Positions 1 through 7,566 of a stretch of 64,000 bases of DNA are shown piece by piece. The stretch covers positions 333,038 through 397,037 of the forward strand of contig NZ_JACHZR010000006.1 in the NCBI RefSeq assembly GCF_014193695.1. The letters are read 5' to 3'. This DNA is from Rhizobium sp. BK316 (GTDB lineage Bacteria > Pseudomonadota > Alphaproteobacteria > Rhizobiales > Rhizobiaceae). The notes under the pieces are model-generated. The model made no database searches, had not been told where the DNA came from, and saw nothing but the letters and a program-made list of their open reading frames with translations. The first letter of the stretch is position 1. Each line of letters begins with the position of its first letter. A program made the position numbers and the translations under genes.

Positions 1-651
<651 letters not shown>

Positions 652-714
652 TCGGATTGCTATGATTTATGGAGGAGCGGCAGCGCTCCTCCGCACTATT
701 TAAGGAGACCATTG

Positions 715-1632
715 ATGAAGGCCAAACTCGGCATGTCGCCCATCGCGTGGTGGAACGACGATCTTCCCGAACTCAGCGACGATGTATCCCTTGAGGAATG
801 CCTGCGACAGTCGCGCACAGCCGGCTTCACCGGCATGGAACAGGGCCGCCGCTTCCCGAGCAATCCTCAGGAAATGCTGCCCATCCTGCGCGCCGCCGAC
901 GTGACGCTCTGCGGCGGCTGGTTTTCGGGCACGCTGGTCAATGAGGAGCTTGCGGCCAACAAGGACCGCATCGCGCCGATGATCGAACTCTTCAAGGCCG
1001 TCAATGCGCCCTGCATCGTCTATGGCGAAGTCGGCCGCTCCATCCAGGGCGACCGGTCCAAGCCGCTCGCGACCAAGCCGCGGCTTGGCGATGACGAGAT
1101 GAAGGCCTATGCGCGCCGCGTCACCGAATTCGGCGAATGGTGCGCTGACCAGGGCATGCCGCTCTCCTATCATCACCACATGGCGGCTGTCGTCGAAACC
1201 GAACCGGAACTCGACGCCTTCATGAAGAATTCCGGCGCCGGCATTCCGCTGCTGCTCGATGCCGGGCACCTTGCCTTTGCCGGCGGCGACGTGCTGCGCG
1301 CCATCGATAATCACCATGCCCGCATCAATCATGTGCACGTCAAGGATATCCGCAAGGCTGTTGTCGACGGTCTCGACCGCAGCAAGCAGTCCTTCCTTGA
1401 TGCGGTGGCGCTTGGCGCCTTTACCGTGCCGGGCGACGGCTCGCTCGATTTCGGCGCGATCGTCAAGCGGTTTGCGGATTATGGTTATGAGGGCTGGTTC
1501 GTTGTGGAAGCCGAGCAGGACCCACGTAAGGCACCGCCGCAGAAGATGGCGGAGATCGGTCATGCCGAATTGATGCGGGTTATGACGGCGGCTGGTTATA
1601 CGGTGGAGACGGAAGGTTTCCCGAAGGGGTAA
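715..1632 (+). CDS. iolE: Myo-inosose-2 dehydratase
   Basis: IolE dehydrates 2-keto-myo-inositol to the trihydroxycyclohexanedione that IolD uses. The 305-aa product has the normal length and the sugar isomerase/AP endonuclease-2 TIM-barrel pattern. Family landmarks are IAWWNDDLPEL near the N-terminus, SYHHHMAAVVET in the middle, LLLDAGHLAFAGGD and the metal-site segment INHVHVKDIR, and a C-terminal EGWFVVEAEQDP. A TTG directly precedes the ATG at 715. I chose ATG because AAGGAG at 703-707 is correctly spaced for it. The gene follows iolD in the same direction, and a palindromic repeat separates it from iolB. Confidence 0.95.
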   Translation: MKAKLGMSPIAWWNDDLPELSDDVSLEECLRQSRTAGFTGMEQGRRFPSNPQEMLPILRAADVTLCGGWFSGTLVNEELAANKDRIAPMIELFKAVNAPCIVYGEVGRSIQGDRSKPLATKPRLGDDEMKAYARRVTEFGEWCADQGMPLSYHHHMAAVVETEPELDAFMKNSGAGIPLLLDAGHLAFAGGDVLRAIDNHHARINHVHVKDIRKAVVDGLDRSKQSFLDAVALGAFTVPGDGSLDFGAIVKRFADYGYEGWFVVEAEQDPRKAPPQKMAEIGHAELMRVMTAAGYTVETEGFPKG

Positions 1633-1655
1633 TTACACGATCGTCGGAGCAAGAG

Positions 1656-1773
1656 GCCCCCTCATCCGCCCTCCGGGCACCTTCTCCCCGCCGGGGAGAA
1701 GGGGGAATGAGAGGGCACGGCATGTCCCTTCTCCCCGGCGGGGAGAAGGTGGCGGCAGCCGGATGAGGGGGGC
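1656..1773. repeat. RIME-like rhizobial intergenic palindromic element
   Basis: Outer inverted arms GCCCCCTCATCCG (1656-1668) and CGGATGAGGGGGGC (1760-1773) enclose two direct copies of a 23-bp hairpin. Each hairpin has arms CCTTCTCCCC and GGGGAGAAGG, at 1680-1702 and 1727-1749. This architecture is characteristic of the RIME-type mosaic elements scattered between genes in Rhizobium. Here it lies inside the iol operon, between iolE and iolB. Transcribed, it would form strong hairpins that could tune the iolE/iolB mRNA ratio; that effect is inference. Confidence 0.8.
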
Positions 1774-1803
1774 CGCACCCACCAATCTAGGAGGAAAACA
1801 CCA

Positions 1804-2601
1804 ATGCCAAACCTCAAGGTAAAACCATCAGGCACGCATGGCCGCGTCACGCATGTGACGCCCGAAAGCGCCGGCTGGACCTATGTCGGCTTCGACATGT
1901 ACCGGCTGAAGCCGGGCGAAACGGCATCGGGCGAGACCGGCGAACGCGAGATCTGCCTCGTCTGGGTCACCGGCAAGGGCAAGGCTTCGGCCGGCACGAA
2001 GGATTTCGGCACGCTCGGCGAGCGCATGAGCCCCTTCGACGGCGCGCCGTATGCTCTCTATATTCCGATGGAATCGACCTGGTCTGTCACGGCCGAGACC
2101 GATCTGGAGCTTGCCGTCTGCTCTGCACCCGGCGGCGGAACCTATGAGGCGAAGGCCATTCCGCCCGGCACGCATGCCCCGCTGACACGCGGCAAGGGCA
2201 CGAATGTGCGCCACGTCAACAATATCATGCCGGAAGACGATGCCTCGGCACACTCGCTGCTCGTCGTCGAGGTCATTACGCCTGGCGGCCACACCTCCTC
2301 CTATCCGCCGCACAAGCACGACCAGGACAATCTTCCGCACGAAAGCATGCTGGAAGAAACCTATTATCACCGGCTCAACCCGCCGCAGGGTTTTGGCTTC
2401 CAGCGCGTCTATACCGATGACCGCTCGCTCGACGAAGCGATGGTCGTGGAAGACGGCGATGTGACACTGGTGCCCAGGGGATATCACCCCTGCGCGGCAA
2501 CGCACGGCTATGATCTCTATTATCTCAATGTCATGGCCGGGCCGAAGCGCATCTGGAAGTTCTACAATGCGCCGGAGCATGAGTGGCTGCTGAAGGCCTG
2601 A
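1804..2601 (+). CDS. iolB: 5-deoxy-glucuronate isomerase
   Basis: IolB converts 5-deoxy-D-glucuronate to 2-deoxy-5-keto-D-gluconate, the step after IolD. The 265-aa protein is a two-cupin (KduI/IolB) enzyme. Recognisable segments are the N-terminal SAGWTYVGFDMYRLKPGE, the metal-binding cupin stretch SSYPPHKHDQDNLPHES with its clustered His and Glu, EETYYHRLNPPQGFGFQRVYT, and the C-terminal GYHPCAATHGYDLYYLNVMAGP. The start ATG follows an AGGAGG box at 1789-1794. It closes the iolDEB series. iolA, iolC and the transporter are not in the window. Confidence 0.95.
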   Translation: MPNLKVKPSGTHGRVTHVTPESAGWTYVGFDMYRLKPGETASGETGEREICLVWVTGKGKASAGTKDFGTLGERMSPFDGAPYALYIPMESTWSVTAETDLELAVCSAPGGGTYEAKAIPPGTHAPLTRGKGTNVRHVNNIMPEDDASAHSLLVVEVITPGGHTSSYPPHKHDQDNLPHESMLEETYYHRLNPPQGFGFQRVYTDDRSLDEAMVVEDGDVTLVPRGYHPCAATHGYDLYYLNVMAGPKRIWKFYNAPEHEWLLKA

Positions 2602-2613
2602 TATGGCCGCAGA

Positions 2614-2640
2614 TCGCTAAATAATCTGACAGCGGGCGAG
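2614..2640 (+). promoter_or_regulatory. Candidate AraC operator, copy A
   Basis: The sequence beginning TCGCTAAA and continuing with AAT, GACAGC and GGCGAG lies 53 bp before the DUF1127 start codon. A near-identical copy occurs at 3822-3847, upstream of the Cys-rich gene on the other side of araC. The two share TCGCTAAA, AAT, GACAGC and GGCGAG, with a one-base gap and three substitutions, and both are followed by GATGGT. Two intergenic copies flanking a regulator gene suggest binding sites for that regulator. Function is inferred, not shown. Confidence 0.5.
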
Positions 2641-2692
2641 CCGCGCAGATGGTTCAATCCTCTCATTCAAACGCAATGGATGGAGGAACACC

Positions 2693-2938
2693 ATGCGCGG
2701 CTCAAGCCTTACACTCTACTCCCAGATGTCCCGACGGACGGAAACCAGGCAATCCCGGCTCTTTGCCAGTCTCATCAATGGTTTCCGATGGACGGCACGT
2801 AAGCTCGCCGAGCGGCGCAACCGCAGCGCCGTGATGGAGCTTTCAGACGATCAGCTGAAAGATATCGGCCTTTCCCGCGGCCAGATCGAAAGCGACGTGC
2901 ATGTCAGCAGCTACTACTGGAACAACAAAGGATTGTGA
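2693..2938 (+). CDS. DUF1127 small basic protein
   Basis: This 81-aa protein ends in a DUF1127 (YjiS-like) domain: an Arg-rich helix around residues 33-47 followed by MELSDDQLKDIGLSRGQIES, the family's hallmark 'L-x-DIG-L-x-R-x-x-I' core. GGAGG precedes the ATG at proper spacing. DUF1127 proteins in rhizobia and Agrobacterium are often RNA-linked or phosphate/carbon-response small proteins, but no function can be assigned to this one. The stop overlaps a GTG that could start the araC frame, so the two genes are tightly coupled. The candidate operator at 2614-2640 lies just upstream. Confidence 0.85.
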   Translation: MRGSSLTLYSQMSRRTETRQSRLFASLINGFRWTARKLAERRNRSAVMELSDDQLKDIGLSRGQIESDVHVSSYYWNNKGL

Positions 2939-2985
2939 TAGGGTGCGGCGGGCAATGCTTGCTGCTCGAAGTTCCGGAAAGACCG

Positions 2986-3819
2986 ATGTCGCAATTTTCG
3001 ACCGAACTGCTCCTGAAGACCAACACCGTCACGATCCGTGACATTGTGTGCAATGGCGAGTGCCGCCACAAGAGCGGTGAGGAATGCGCCCATAAGACCA
3101 GCCTTGTCTATCCCTATCGTGGCGTCTTCATGCGCCATGTCGGGCGCACCGACACGGTGGCGGAAGCCAATCAGGTTCTGTTCTTCAATGTCGAGCAAGG
3201 CTATCGCATCAGCCACCCGGTCGACGGTGGCGATGCCTGCATTGACCTCTCGATAGACCAAACGCTGCTTGCCGAGCTTGCACCCAGGGATCAGGTGCAG
3301 GCTGGTGAGCTATTCGGTTTCAAACGCCAGCGCCGGCGCATCGATCCGCGCGCGCAGGCGCTTGTTGCGCTTCTTCGCCATGGGCTGCATCGGGGTGTTG
3401 CCGAGACGCTGGAGGCGGAAACACTGGCGCTCACGCTCGTACGCCGGTCTCTTGGCGAGCGCACCTCGCATGCAGCGGGTGCCAGCGTCGGTCGACAGAA
3501 GCTTGTCGACCGGGCGAAGCTCGTTCTGTCTTCCGATCTTGCGCGGCGCTGGACGCTCGCCGAAATCGCCACCGAGGTCGGTGTTTCGCCTGTTTATCTC
3601 ACGCAGGTTTTCCAGCAGGTGGAGGCGACGCCGCTTTACCGCTACCAGCTCCGGCTCCGGCTTGCCCGCGCGCTCGATCTTCTTGGCGAGTATGAGGATC
3701 TGACGGCACTCGGCCTCGATCTCGGCTTTTCCAGCCACAGCCATTTCACCTCATCCTTCCGTCAGACCTATGGCCAGACACCGGCGGAGTTCCAGCGCGC
3801 GACACGGCTTCGGGCGTAA
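2986..3819 (+). CDS. AraC-family regulator with N-terminal Cys/His cluster
   Basis: The 277-aa protein has an AraC/XylS C-terminal double helix-turn-helix. The first helix pair lies around RWTLAEIATEVGVSPVYLTQVFQ, the second around LTALGLDLGFSSHSHFTSSFRQTYGQTPAEF. The N-terminal half is a cupin-like sensor with an unusual cluster of C22, C26, H28, C34 and H36 (C-x3-C-x7-C-x-H), suited to metal or redox sensing. An alternative GTG at 2935 overlaps the DUF1127 stop. I prefer ATG 2986, which gives a conventional N-terminus and has GGAAAG upstream. The gene is flanked by two copies of a conserved ~27-bp sequence and by a Cys-rich gene, so a small self-contained regulon is plausible. Confidence 0.85.
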   Translation: MSQFSTELLLKTNTVTIRDIVCNGECRHKSGEECAHKTSLVYPYRGVFMRHVGRTDTVAEANQVLFFNVEQGYRISHPVDGGDACIDLSIDQTLLAELAPRDQVQAGELFGFKRQRRRIDPRAQALVALLRHGLHRGVAETLEAETLALTLVRRSLGERTSHAAGASVGRQKLVDRAKLVLSSDLARRWTLAEIATEVGVSPVYLTQVFQQVEATPLYRYQLRLRLARALDLLGEYEDLTALGLDLGFSSHSHFTSSFRQTYGQTPAEFQRATRLRA

Positions 3820-3821
3820 AG

Positions 3822-3847
3822 TCGCTAAAGAATTCGACAGCGGCGAG
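3822..3847 (+). promoter_or_regulatory. Candidate AraC operator, copy B
   Basis: This is the second copy of the sequence at 2614-2640. It starts 3 bp after the araC stop codon and ends 60 bp before the ATG of the Cys-rich protein at 3908. TCGCTAAA, AAT, GACAGC and GGCGAG are identical in both copies, and GATGGT follows in both. Its position suggests that the Cys-rich gene has its own promoter under the same regulator. Confidence 0.5.
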
Positions 3848-3907
3848 AGAGCCTTCGATGGTCTTATGACCCTGCCCCAGACGGGGACCGAAACGGAGGA
3901 CCATCCC

Positions 3908-4072
3908 ATGAAGAAGACGACATGCGCCGCCTGCGACTGTGAACTCGGACCTGACGCGATCAGCGTCAAGCTCGGCGGCAAGACCGTCGAGGTCTGCTGC
4001 GAGGAATGCGCGCAGGCGCTCGGGGAAGCGGAGGCGGCAGCGGCTTCCGCACCCGCAGCCAGCAAGGATTGA
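3908..4072 (+). CDS. Small Cys-rich, TRASH/YHS-like metal-binding protein
   Basis: The 54-aa product has cysteines C6, C9, C11, C30, C31 and C34, arranged as CxxCxC then CCxxC. The spacing resembles treble-clef TRASH/YHS metal-binding knuckles. An Ala-rich tail (residues 40-54) follows. The ATG at 3908 is preceded by GGAGG (3895-3899); longer upstream frames lack a sensible N-terminus. It is probably cytoplasmic, as no signal peptide is visible. Its place behind an AraC regulator with its own Cys/His cluster, with a shared upstream motif, points to a metal- or oxidant-responsive pair. A strong hairpin follows directly. The substrate is unknown. Confidence 0.75.
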   Translation: MKKTTCAACDCELGPDAISVKLGGKTVEVCCEECAQALGEAEAAAASAPAASKD

Positions 4073-4077
4073 AAACC

Positions 4078-4104
4078 AAGGCCGCGCCGGACAGGCGCGG
4101 CCTT
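4078..4104 (+). terminator. Hairpin terminator after the Cys-rich gene
   Basis: Perfect 11-bp arms AAGGCCGCGCC and GGCGCGGCCTT are separated by 5 nt and followed by a short T-containing tail. The hairpin lies between convergent genes (Cys-rich protein, MATE), so it can serve both strands. Confidence 0.8.
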
Positions 4105-4110
4105 GTTGGC

Positions 4111-5478
4111 TTACGCGGGCAACAATCCATAGCGCCAGCCGAGCCGCTTGGCATTCCGCGTAAGGACGGCAAAGGCCAACAGGAACATGCAGGCCTCGGC
4201 AAAGACCGGCACCATCCAGATGCCCATTTCACCAAAGGCATGCGGCAGCAGGAAGGTCAGCGGCAGTGTGAAGAGATAGGCCCGCGACAGGCCGAAGATC
4301 GCAGCACGCCCGGCATCGCCGATCGCCTGGAAATAACCCGACAGCACGATCATCTGGCCGAACAGGAAATAGGCGCCGACCGTCCAGGGCAGGATGCGGG
4401 AAACTTCGGCGATGACGACGGGATCGGCCACGAAGATATGGCCGAGGCGGGTGGCCAGCAGCTCCACCGTGATCTCGACGCCGGTGCAGTAGACGAGTGC
4501 GGCGACCAGGGCGATCTGCAGGCTGCGGCCGACGCGTTCTCCAAGGCCGGCACCGTAATTGTTGCCGCAGATCGTCTGGAAGGCGATGTTGAGGCCAAGC
4601 AGCGGCAGGTAGGCGACGGTCATGACGCGGGTGATGATGCCATAGGCACCGACGGTTGCGACATAATCCCCTTCGCTCCAGATCGATAGGTTGAAGATGA
4701 CGGCTGCCGAGCAGAGCGAGATGCCGATGAAGCCGAGGCTCATCGGCACACCAAGTGCGAGGATCGGCCGCCAGTCGGCAAGCGGGAAGCGTGTCGCCGG
4801 ACGCAGGGCGCGCTCGTTGCGCCAGCGATAGATCAGCACGGCGACCAGGCAGATTGCCTGTGCGAGCACCGAGCCGAGAGCCGAACCCGCGACACCCCAT
4901 CCAAGGATCGCCATGAAGAACCAGTTCGCGGCAATGTTCAGCGCTGTCGCCGCAAGCATCACCAGGGTCATGAAGCCGATCCGGCCTTCGCTGCGCAGGG
5001 CGTCGATGTTGAGCGACAGGAAGAAGGCAATGGGTGCTGCGCCGACCATGATGGCGATGAAGGTCCGGGCATTTTCGGCAACGGCGAGATCGCCCGCCGC
5101 GGCATTGTCGACGATCCGCCAGCCGACCGTCCAATAGATGACGTTGACGACAAGCACGACGACGATTGCCAGCACATGGGCGGCAGCGAAGGTGCGTCGC
5201 GCGGCATCGCGATTGCCGCCACCGAGTTCGCGGGCAAGGATGCTCGCCATGCCGTTCGAGACGAGCGATTGCAGAGCGACGAGCATCATCAGGCCGGGAA
5301 AGATGAGCGTTACGGCGGAGAGCGCCCCGGCGCCGACATAGGCGCCGAGGAAATAGGCGTCCACAACGGCAAAGAGGCCGTTGATGGTGGTGATGAGGAT
5401 GATCGGCAGCGCCGTGCGGGCAGAGACTGAAGGCAGCGAACCGGTTAGGAAGGCATTGGTTTGCGAACTCGAGGTCAT
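4111..5478 (-). CDS. MATE-family multidrug/Na+ antiporter
   Basis: This 455-aa inner-membrane protein has about 12 hydrophobic segments and two homologous halves, as in the MATE (NorM/DinF) family. The first half opens with LPIILITTINGLFAVVDAYFLGAYVGAGALSAV, with the typical helix 1-2 arrangement; the second half begins around LALGVPMSLGFIGISLCSAAVIFNLS. MATE proteins extrude cationic drugs or metabolites using Na+ or H+. The open frame runs further upstream, but ATG 5478 gives the family-like N-terminus MTSSSQTNAFL. The stop of the glyoxalase-related gene lies 38 bp upstream on the same strand, so the two are likely co-transcribed. Confidence 0.88.
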   Translation of the reverse strand: MTSSSQTNAFLTGSLPSVSARTALPIILITTINGLFAVVDAYFLGAYVGAGALSAVTLIFPGLMMLVALQSLVSNGMASILARELGGGNRDAARRTFAAAHVLAIVVVLVVNVIYWTVGWRIVDNAAAGDLAVAENARTFIAIMVGAAPIAFFLSLNIDALRSEGRIGFMTLVMLAATALNIAANWFFMAILGWGVAGSALGSVLAQAICLVAVLIYRWRNERALRPATRFPLADWRPILALGVPMSLGFIGISLCSAAVIFNLSIWSEGDYVATVGAYGIITRVMTVAYLPLLGLNIAFQTICGNNYGAGLGERVGRSLQIALVAALVYCTGVEITVELLATRLGHIFVADPVVIAEVSRILPWTVGAYFLFGQMIVLSGYFQAIGDAGRAAIFGLSRAYLFTLPLTFLLPHAFGEMGIWMVPVFAEACMFLLAFAVLTRNAKRLGWRYGLLPA

Positions 5479-5515
5479 GGACGGAATCCGGATGTTGCGG
5501 GCAACGACAGGGCTG

Positions 5516-5956
5516 TCAGATATCGAGGACGAGATGCGGCAGACCGTTGGAGGTCTTGCGCGGCGAGACGCCGTTCTCGTCGATCTGGGCATGGATGCGC
5601 TGGCGGAAGGCCGAGAAGCTCTCGAAGGTCACGACATCGACGGGCTCGTCGAAATGGATGGTGATCCTGTAGAACTCGCTGCCTGCTACGGCCGAAAGCG
5701 CCAGAACCTTGCCGGTGAAAGGCTGGTTCAGATAACGCCCGCGAACATGGGCGCCGACGAAGATCGGCGAGGCGGGCTTATCGTTGGGCTTGGCAGCGAG
5801 GGCCGAGAGCGTGTTCCAGTCGCGGGCGCCATATTGGCGGGCGATCAATTCCAGAGCGACGGCATGGGTGATCTCGCTGCCGCGCTCGGTCATGGCCTGG
5901 CGCAGGCGCTTTGCCTGGGCCTTGAGTTCGTCGACCGTGGGATAGGTCATAGTCAT
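5516..5956 (-). CDS. Glyoxalase-related (Glyoxalase_8-type) protein
   Basis: The 146-aa product starts with a helical module typical of the 'glyoxalase superfamily protein' group: DELKAQAKRLRQAMTERGSEITHAVALELIARQYGARDWNTLSA. The 'RDWNT' motif near residue 45 is diagnostic. The C-terminal half (FVGAHVRGRYLNQPFTGKVLAL and onward) is a small beta-rich domain. The substrate is unknown. In other bacteria this N-terminal module is fused to a vicinal-oxygen-chelate fold; here it is free-standing. It precedes the MATE gene on the same strand. Confidence 0.72.
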   Translation of the reverse strand: MTMTYPTVDELKAQAKRLRQAMTERGSEITHAVALELIARQYGARDWNTLSALAAKPNDKPASPIFVGAHVRGRYLNQPFTGKVLALSAVAGSEFYRITIHFDEPVDVVTFESFSAFRQRIHAQIDENGVSPRKTSNGLPHLVLDI

Positions 5957-6299
5957 GGGTTCAGCCTTTCAAAAGGCATGCCATTCGACTGTCAGGGGGG
6001 CTCGCATTGCCGTCAGTCAGCATGCACTCGGGCTGTGACCATGATCGCGAGGGCTTCACCATGGATCTTCATCCGCGAGCGGCCGGTGCCTCGAACCGGC
6101 TTCTCTATGCGCGACGACAGGCCGCAAGTCAATGGCAGTACAAAAATGGTGAAAAACTGGGCAGATTCTGGACAGTCTTGCCCGTGATAAATGCGTTTTG
6201 TCATTCAATTTTGCACAAGGTTTCAATTTTAAAGATGTTGTTCAGCAGATGTGAGCAATCCTGCGTTAAAGTCTGATCATACAACAAGCGGAGGCTGAT
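5957..6299. other. 343-bp divergent intergenic region, no gene recognised
   Basis: This region separates the minus-strand glyoxalase-related gene from the plus-strand PilZ-like gene. Bases 6140-6290 become AT-rich and probably hold the PilZ promoter; TTGCAC at 6211 is a possible -35 element without a convincing -10. A 63-codon minus-strand frame at 6013-6204 has no recognisable domain and no good ribosome-binding site, so it is not called as a gene. Confidence 0.5.
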
Positions 6300-6650
6300 A
6301 TGGCCTTTCAGATGCAGCTCGACACGGAACATCCCAAGCCGGAACAGGCTTACAGGGAATTCAATCTCGACCGGCCCGGCAACATCATTTTCGTCGGCCA
6401 CCACTTGAGCACCGGCACGCAGGTCCGCTGCCTGATCCGTACCATCACGCTCGCCGGCGCGCTGCTGGAAGTCAGCCCCAGCCTGGAAATGCCGCAGCAT
6501 TTCTTCCTGGAGATCCTTGGCATCCATGACGAGATCGGTTCGACCGTGGTCAAGCGCGAAGGCGAGTTCGTGACCATCAGCTTCAACATGCTGCTGAACC
6601 CCGAATTCCTGCACCATGTGCTGCGGCTGAGTTTCGAAGCCAGTCTCTGA
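6300..6650 (+). CDS. PilZ-like domain protein, degenerate c-di-GMP motif
   Basis: The 116-aa protein is a stand-alone PilZ-type beta-barrel. An RxxxR element (RCLIR, about residues 43-47) is followed by a strand ending in AGALLEV. The canonical [D/N]xSxxG motif is here TITLAG, so the acidic and Ser positions are replaced by Thr. c-di-GMP binding may therefore be weak or lost. AAGCGGAGG precedes the ATG. A second PilZ gene lies 0.9 kb downstream (7567) with a better motif. A strong hairpin follows the gene. Confidence 0.68.
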   Translation: MAFQMQLDTEHPKPEQAYREFNLDRPGNIIFVGHHLSTGTQVRCLIRTITLAGALLEVSPSLEMPQHFFLEILGIHDEIGSTVVKREGEFVTISFNMLLNPEFLHHVLRLSFEASL

Positions 6651-6675
6651 TTTCCGACCTCTAATCCGCATAGGA

Positions 6676-6701
6676 AAACGCGGGCCTTGCGACCCGCGTT
6701 T
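6676..6701 (+). terminator. Bidirectional hairpin between PilZ and host-attachment genes
   Basis: Perfect arms AAACGCGGG and CCCGCGTTT flank an 8-nt loop. It sits between two convergent genes and provides an A-tract or T-tract on either strand. Confidence 0.78.
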
Positions 6702-6724
6702 CGAAGAGCGATGGCTTTCGGCGA

Positions 6725-7171
6725 TCACGCGGCGAGATGCCGCTCGATCTGATCGACGGGAAGGTTGGTATAGTCCTTCACCACTTCGGCCGAAATCGCC
6801 GCCTGCGCATCGACACTCAGGTTGGGACGCAGCATGCCGAGCGCCCGCGGGGGTGCTACGAGAATGATGCGGCTCGCCTCCTTCTCATGCACGAGCTCAT
6901 CGAGCTTGTCGGCCACCTCCTTCAGGAACTCCTCTTCCGCCTGGTCCTGCCAGTCGGTTTCCTCCATGGCGCTGCCGCTCAGTCCGTCAGGCGCATAGGA
7001 TCGGCCTGGCTTGTCGGCACCGATTTCGCGGGTCGGCTGGTTGGGTTGCGTCAGGGTTTCGCGAACCTGAAGATTCATCAGTTGCGCGTCACCGGCATTC
7101 TGCAGGATCAGGGCTTTCGCCCCATCGCACACGACAACCCAGGATTCCCAGGGAACTTTGACATCTGTCAT
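6725..7171 (-). CDS. Host attachment protein (baeRF-like)
   Basis: The 148-aa product matches the 'protein required for attachment to host cells' family. It opens with WVVVCDGAKALILQNAG, a beta strand with the RF1-like 'V-x-D-x-x-x-A-x-I' pattern. A charged linker contains TREIGADKPGR, and the C-terminal half has RIILVAPPRALGMLRPNLS followed by DYTNLPVDQIERHL. The family has an archaeal release-factor-like fold; the attachment phenotype comes from old Agrobacterium mutant work and the biochemical role is unclear. The gene is monocistronic, convergent with the PilZ gene, and its ATG at 7171 is unambiguous. Confidence 0.85.
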   Translation of the reverse strand: MTDVKVPWESWVVVCDGAKALILQNAGDAQLMNLQVRETLTQPNQPTREIGADKPGRSYAPDGLSGSAMEETDWQDQAEEEFLKEVADKLDELVHEKEASRIILVAPPRALGMLRPNLSVDAQAAISAEVVKDYTNLPVDQIERHLAA

Positions 7172-7273
7172 TTGAGTTTTCCTCGCTTTGATGATTGGAG
7201 GCGACGCGTCGCTAGAGGAAAAACGCCGGACAATTGAAAGAGTTCGGAAGATCCCGCGGAAAGAGAGTCACGG

Positions 7274-7370
7274 GTGATCCAAGGGTCAAAGTCGATCGGC
7301 ACGACGCTTCTCTATGGTGCCATTTTAGGATTCGCCGCCTACAGCACCTATGAGATTCACTGCGCAGTGA
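7274..7370 (+). pseudogene. Remnant of a DUF2177-type membrane protein
   Basis: The frame from 7274 encodes GTTLLYGAILGFAAYSTYEI, which resembles the conserved 'G-x-x-x-G-x-x-AYxTYDLTN' core of DUF2177 inner-membrane proteins. Only about 25-30 codons are recognisable. The remaining family helices are absent on both sides, and the frame continues into AT-rich sequence without similarity. I read this as a decayed gene fragment. The exact borders are approximate. Confidence 0.4.
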
Positions 7371-7473
7371 GATTGCTTGCTCGAGCGACGACAGGTTTAT
7401 TCCCAAGAGGGCACAATAGCTGTGCCGCTAAAGCACAAATTTCAAACTCGTTAAAATTGTAGTTTTATATTTG

Positions 7474-7559
7474 ACGAATGTGAAAAACATTCGTGTGAGC
7501 CTCTCCGTCGAACAGCCCGAAATTTGAACTGCCCCAAATTTTGAACTGCCTGACGGAGA
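7474..7559 (+). promoter_or_regulatory. Structured leader of the second PilZ gene
   Basis: Two features precede the ATG at 7567. The first is a perfect 8-bp hairpin ACGAATGT/ACATTCGT (7474-7494, loop GAAAA). The second is an 8-bp long-range pair, TCTCCGTC (7502-7509) with GACGGAGA (7552-7559). The latter contains the GGAG ribosome-binding site, so pairing would block initiation. Its 42-nt loop holds two direct repeats AAATTTGAACTGCC (7520-7533; 7536-7550, one extra T). A translational switch is possible but inferred. Confidence 0.45.
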
Positions 7560-7566
7560 ATGCGAA

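Noticed and set aside
700..1563. Long open frame antisense to iolE (and many similar ones antisense to iolB, amn, pepN, glnE, the RND pump and ETF-QO).
   Set aside because: High GC leaves the opposite strand open. These frames have Arg/Asp/His-rich compositions without domains, while the sense strand encodes a clear family protein.
2935..2985. GTG 2935 as start of the AraC regulator.
   Set aside because: It overlaps the DUF1127 stop and would add 17 residues unlike the family. ATG 2986 has a plausible ribosome-binding site.
6013..6204. 63-codon minus-strand frame in the gap before the first PilZ gene.
   Set aside because: No ribosome-binding site, no domain and mixed composition; not supported as a gene.
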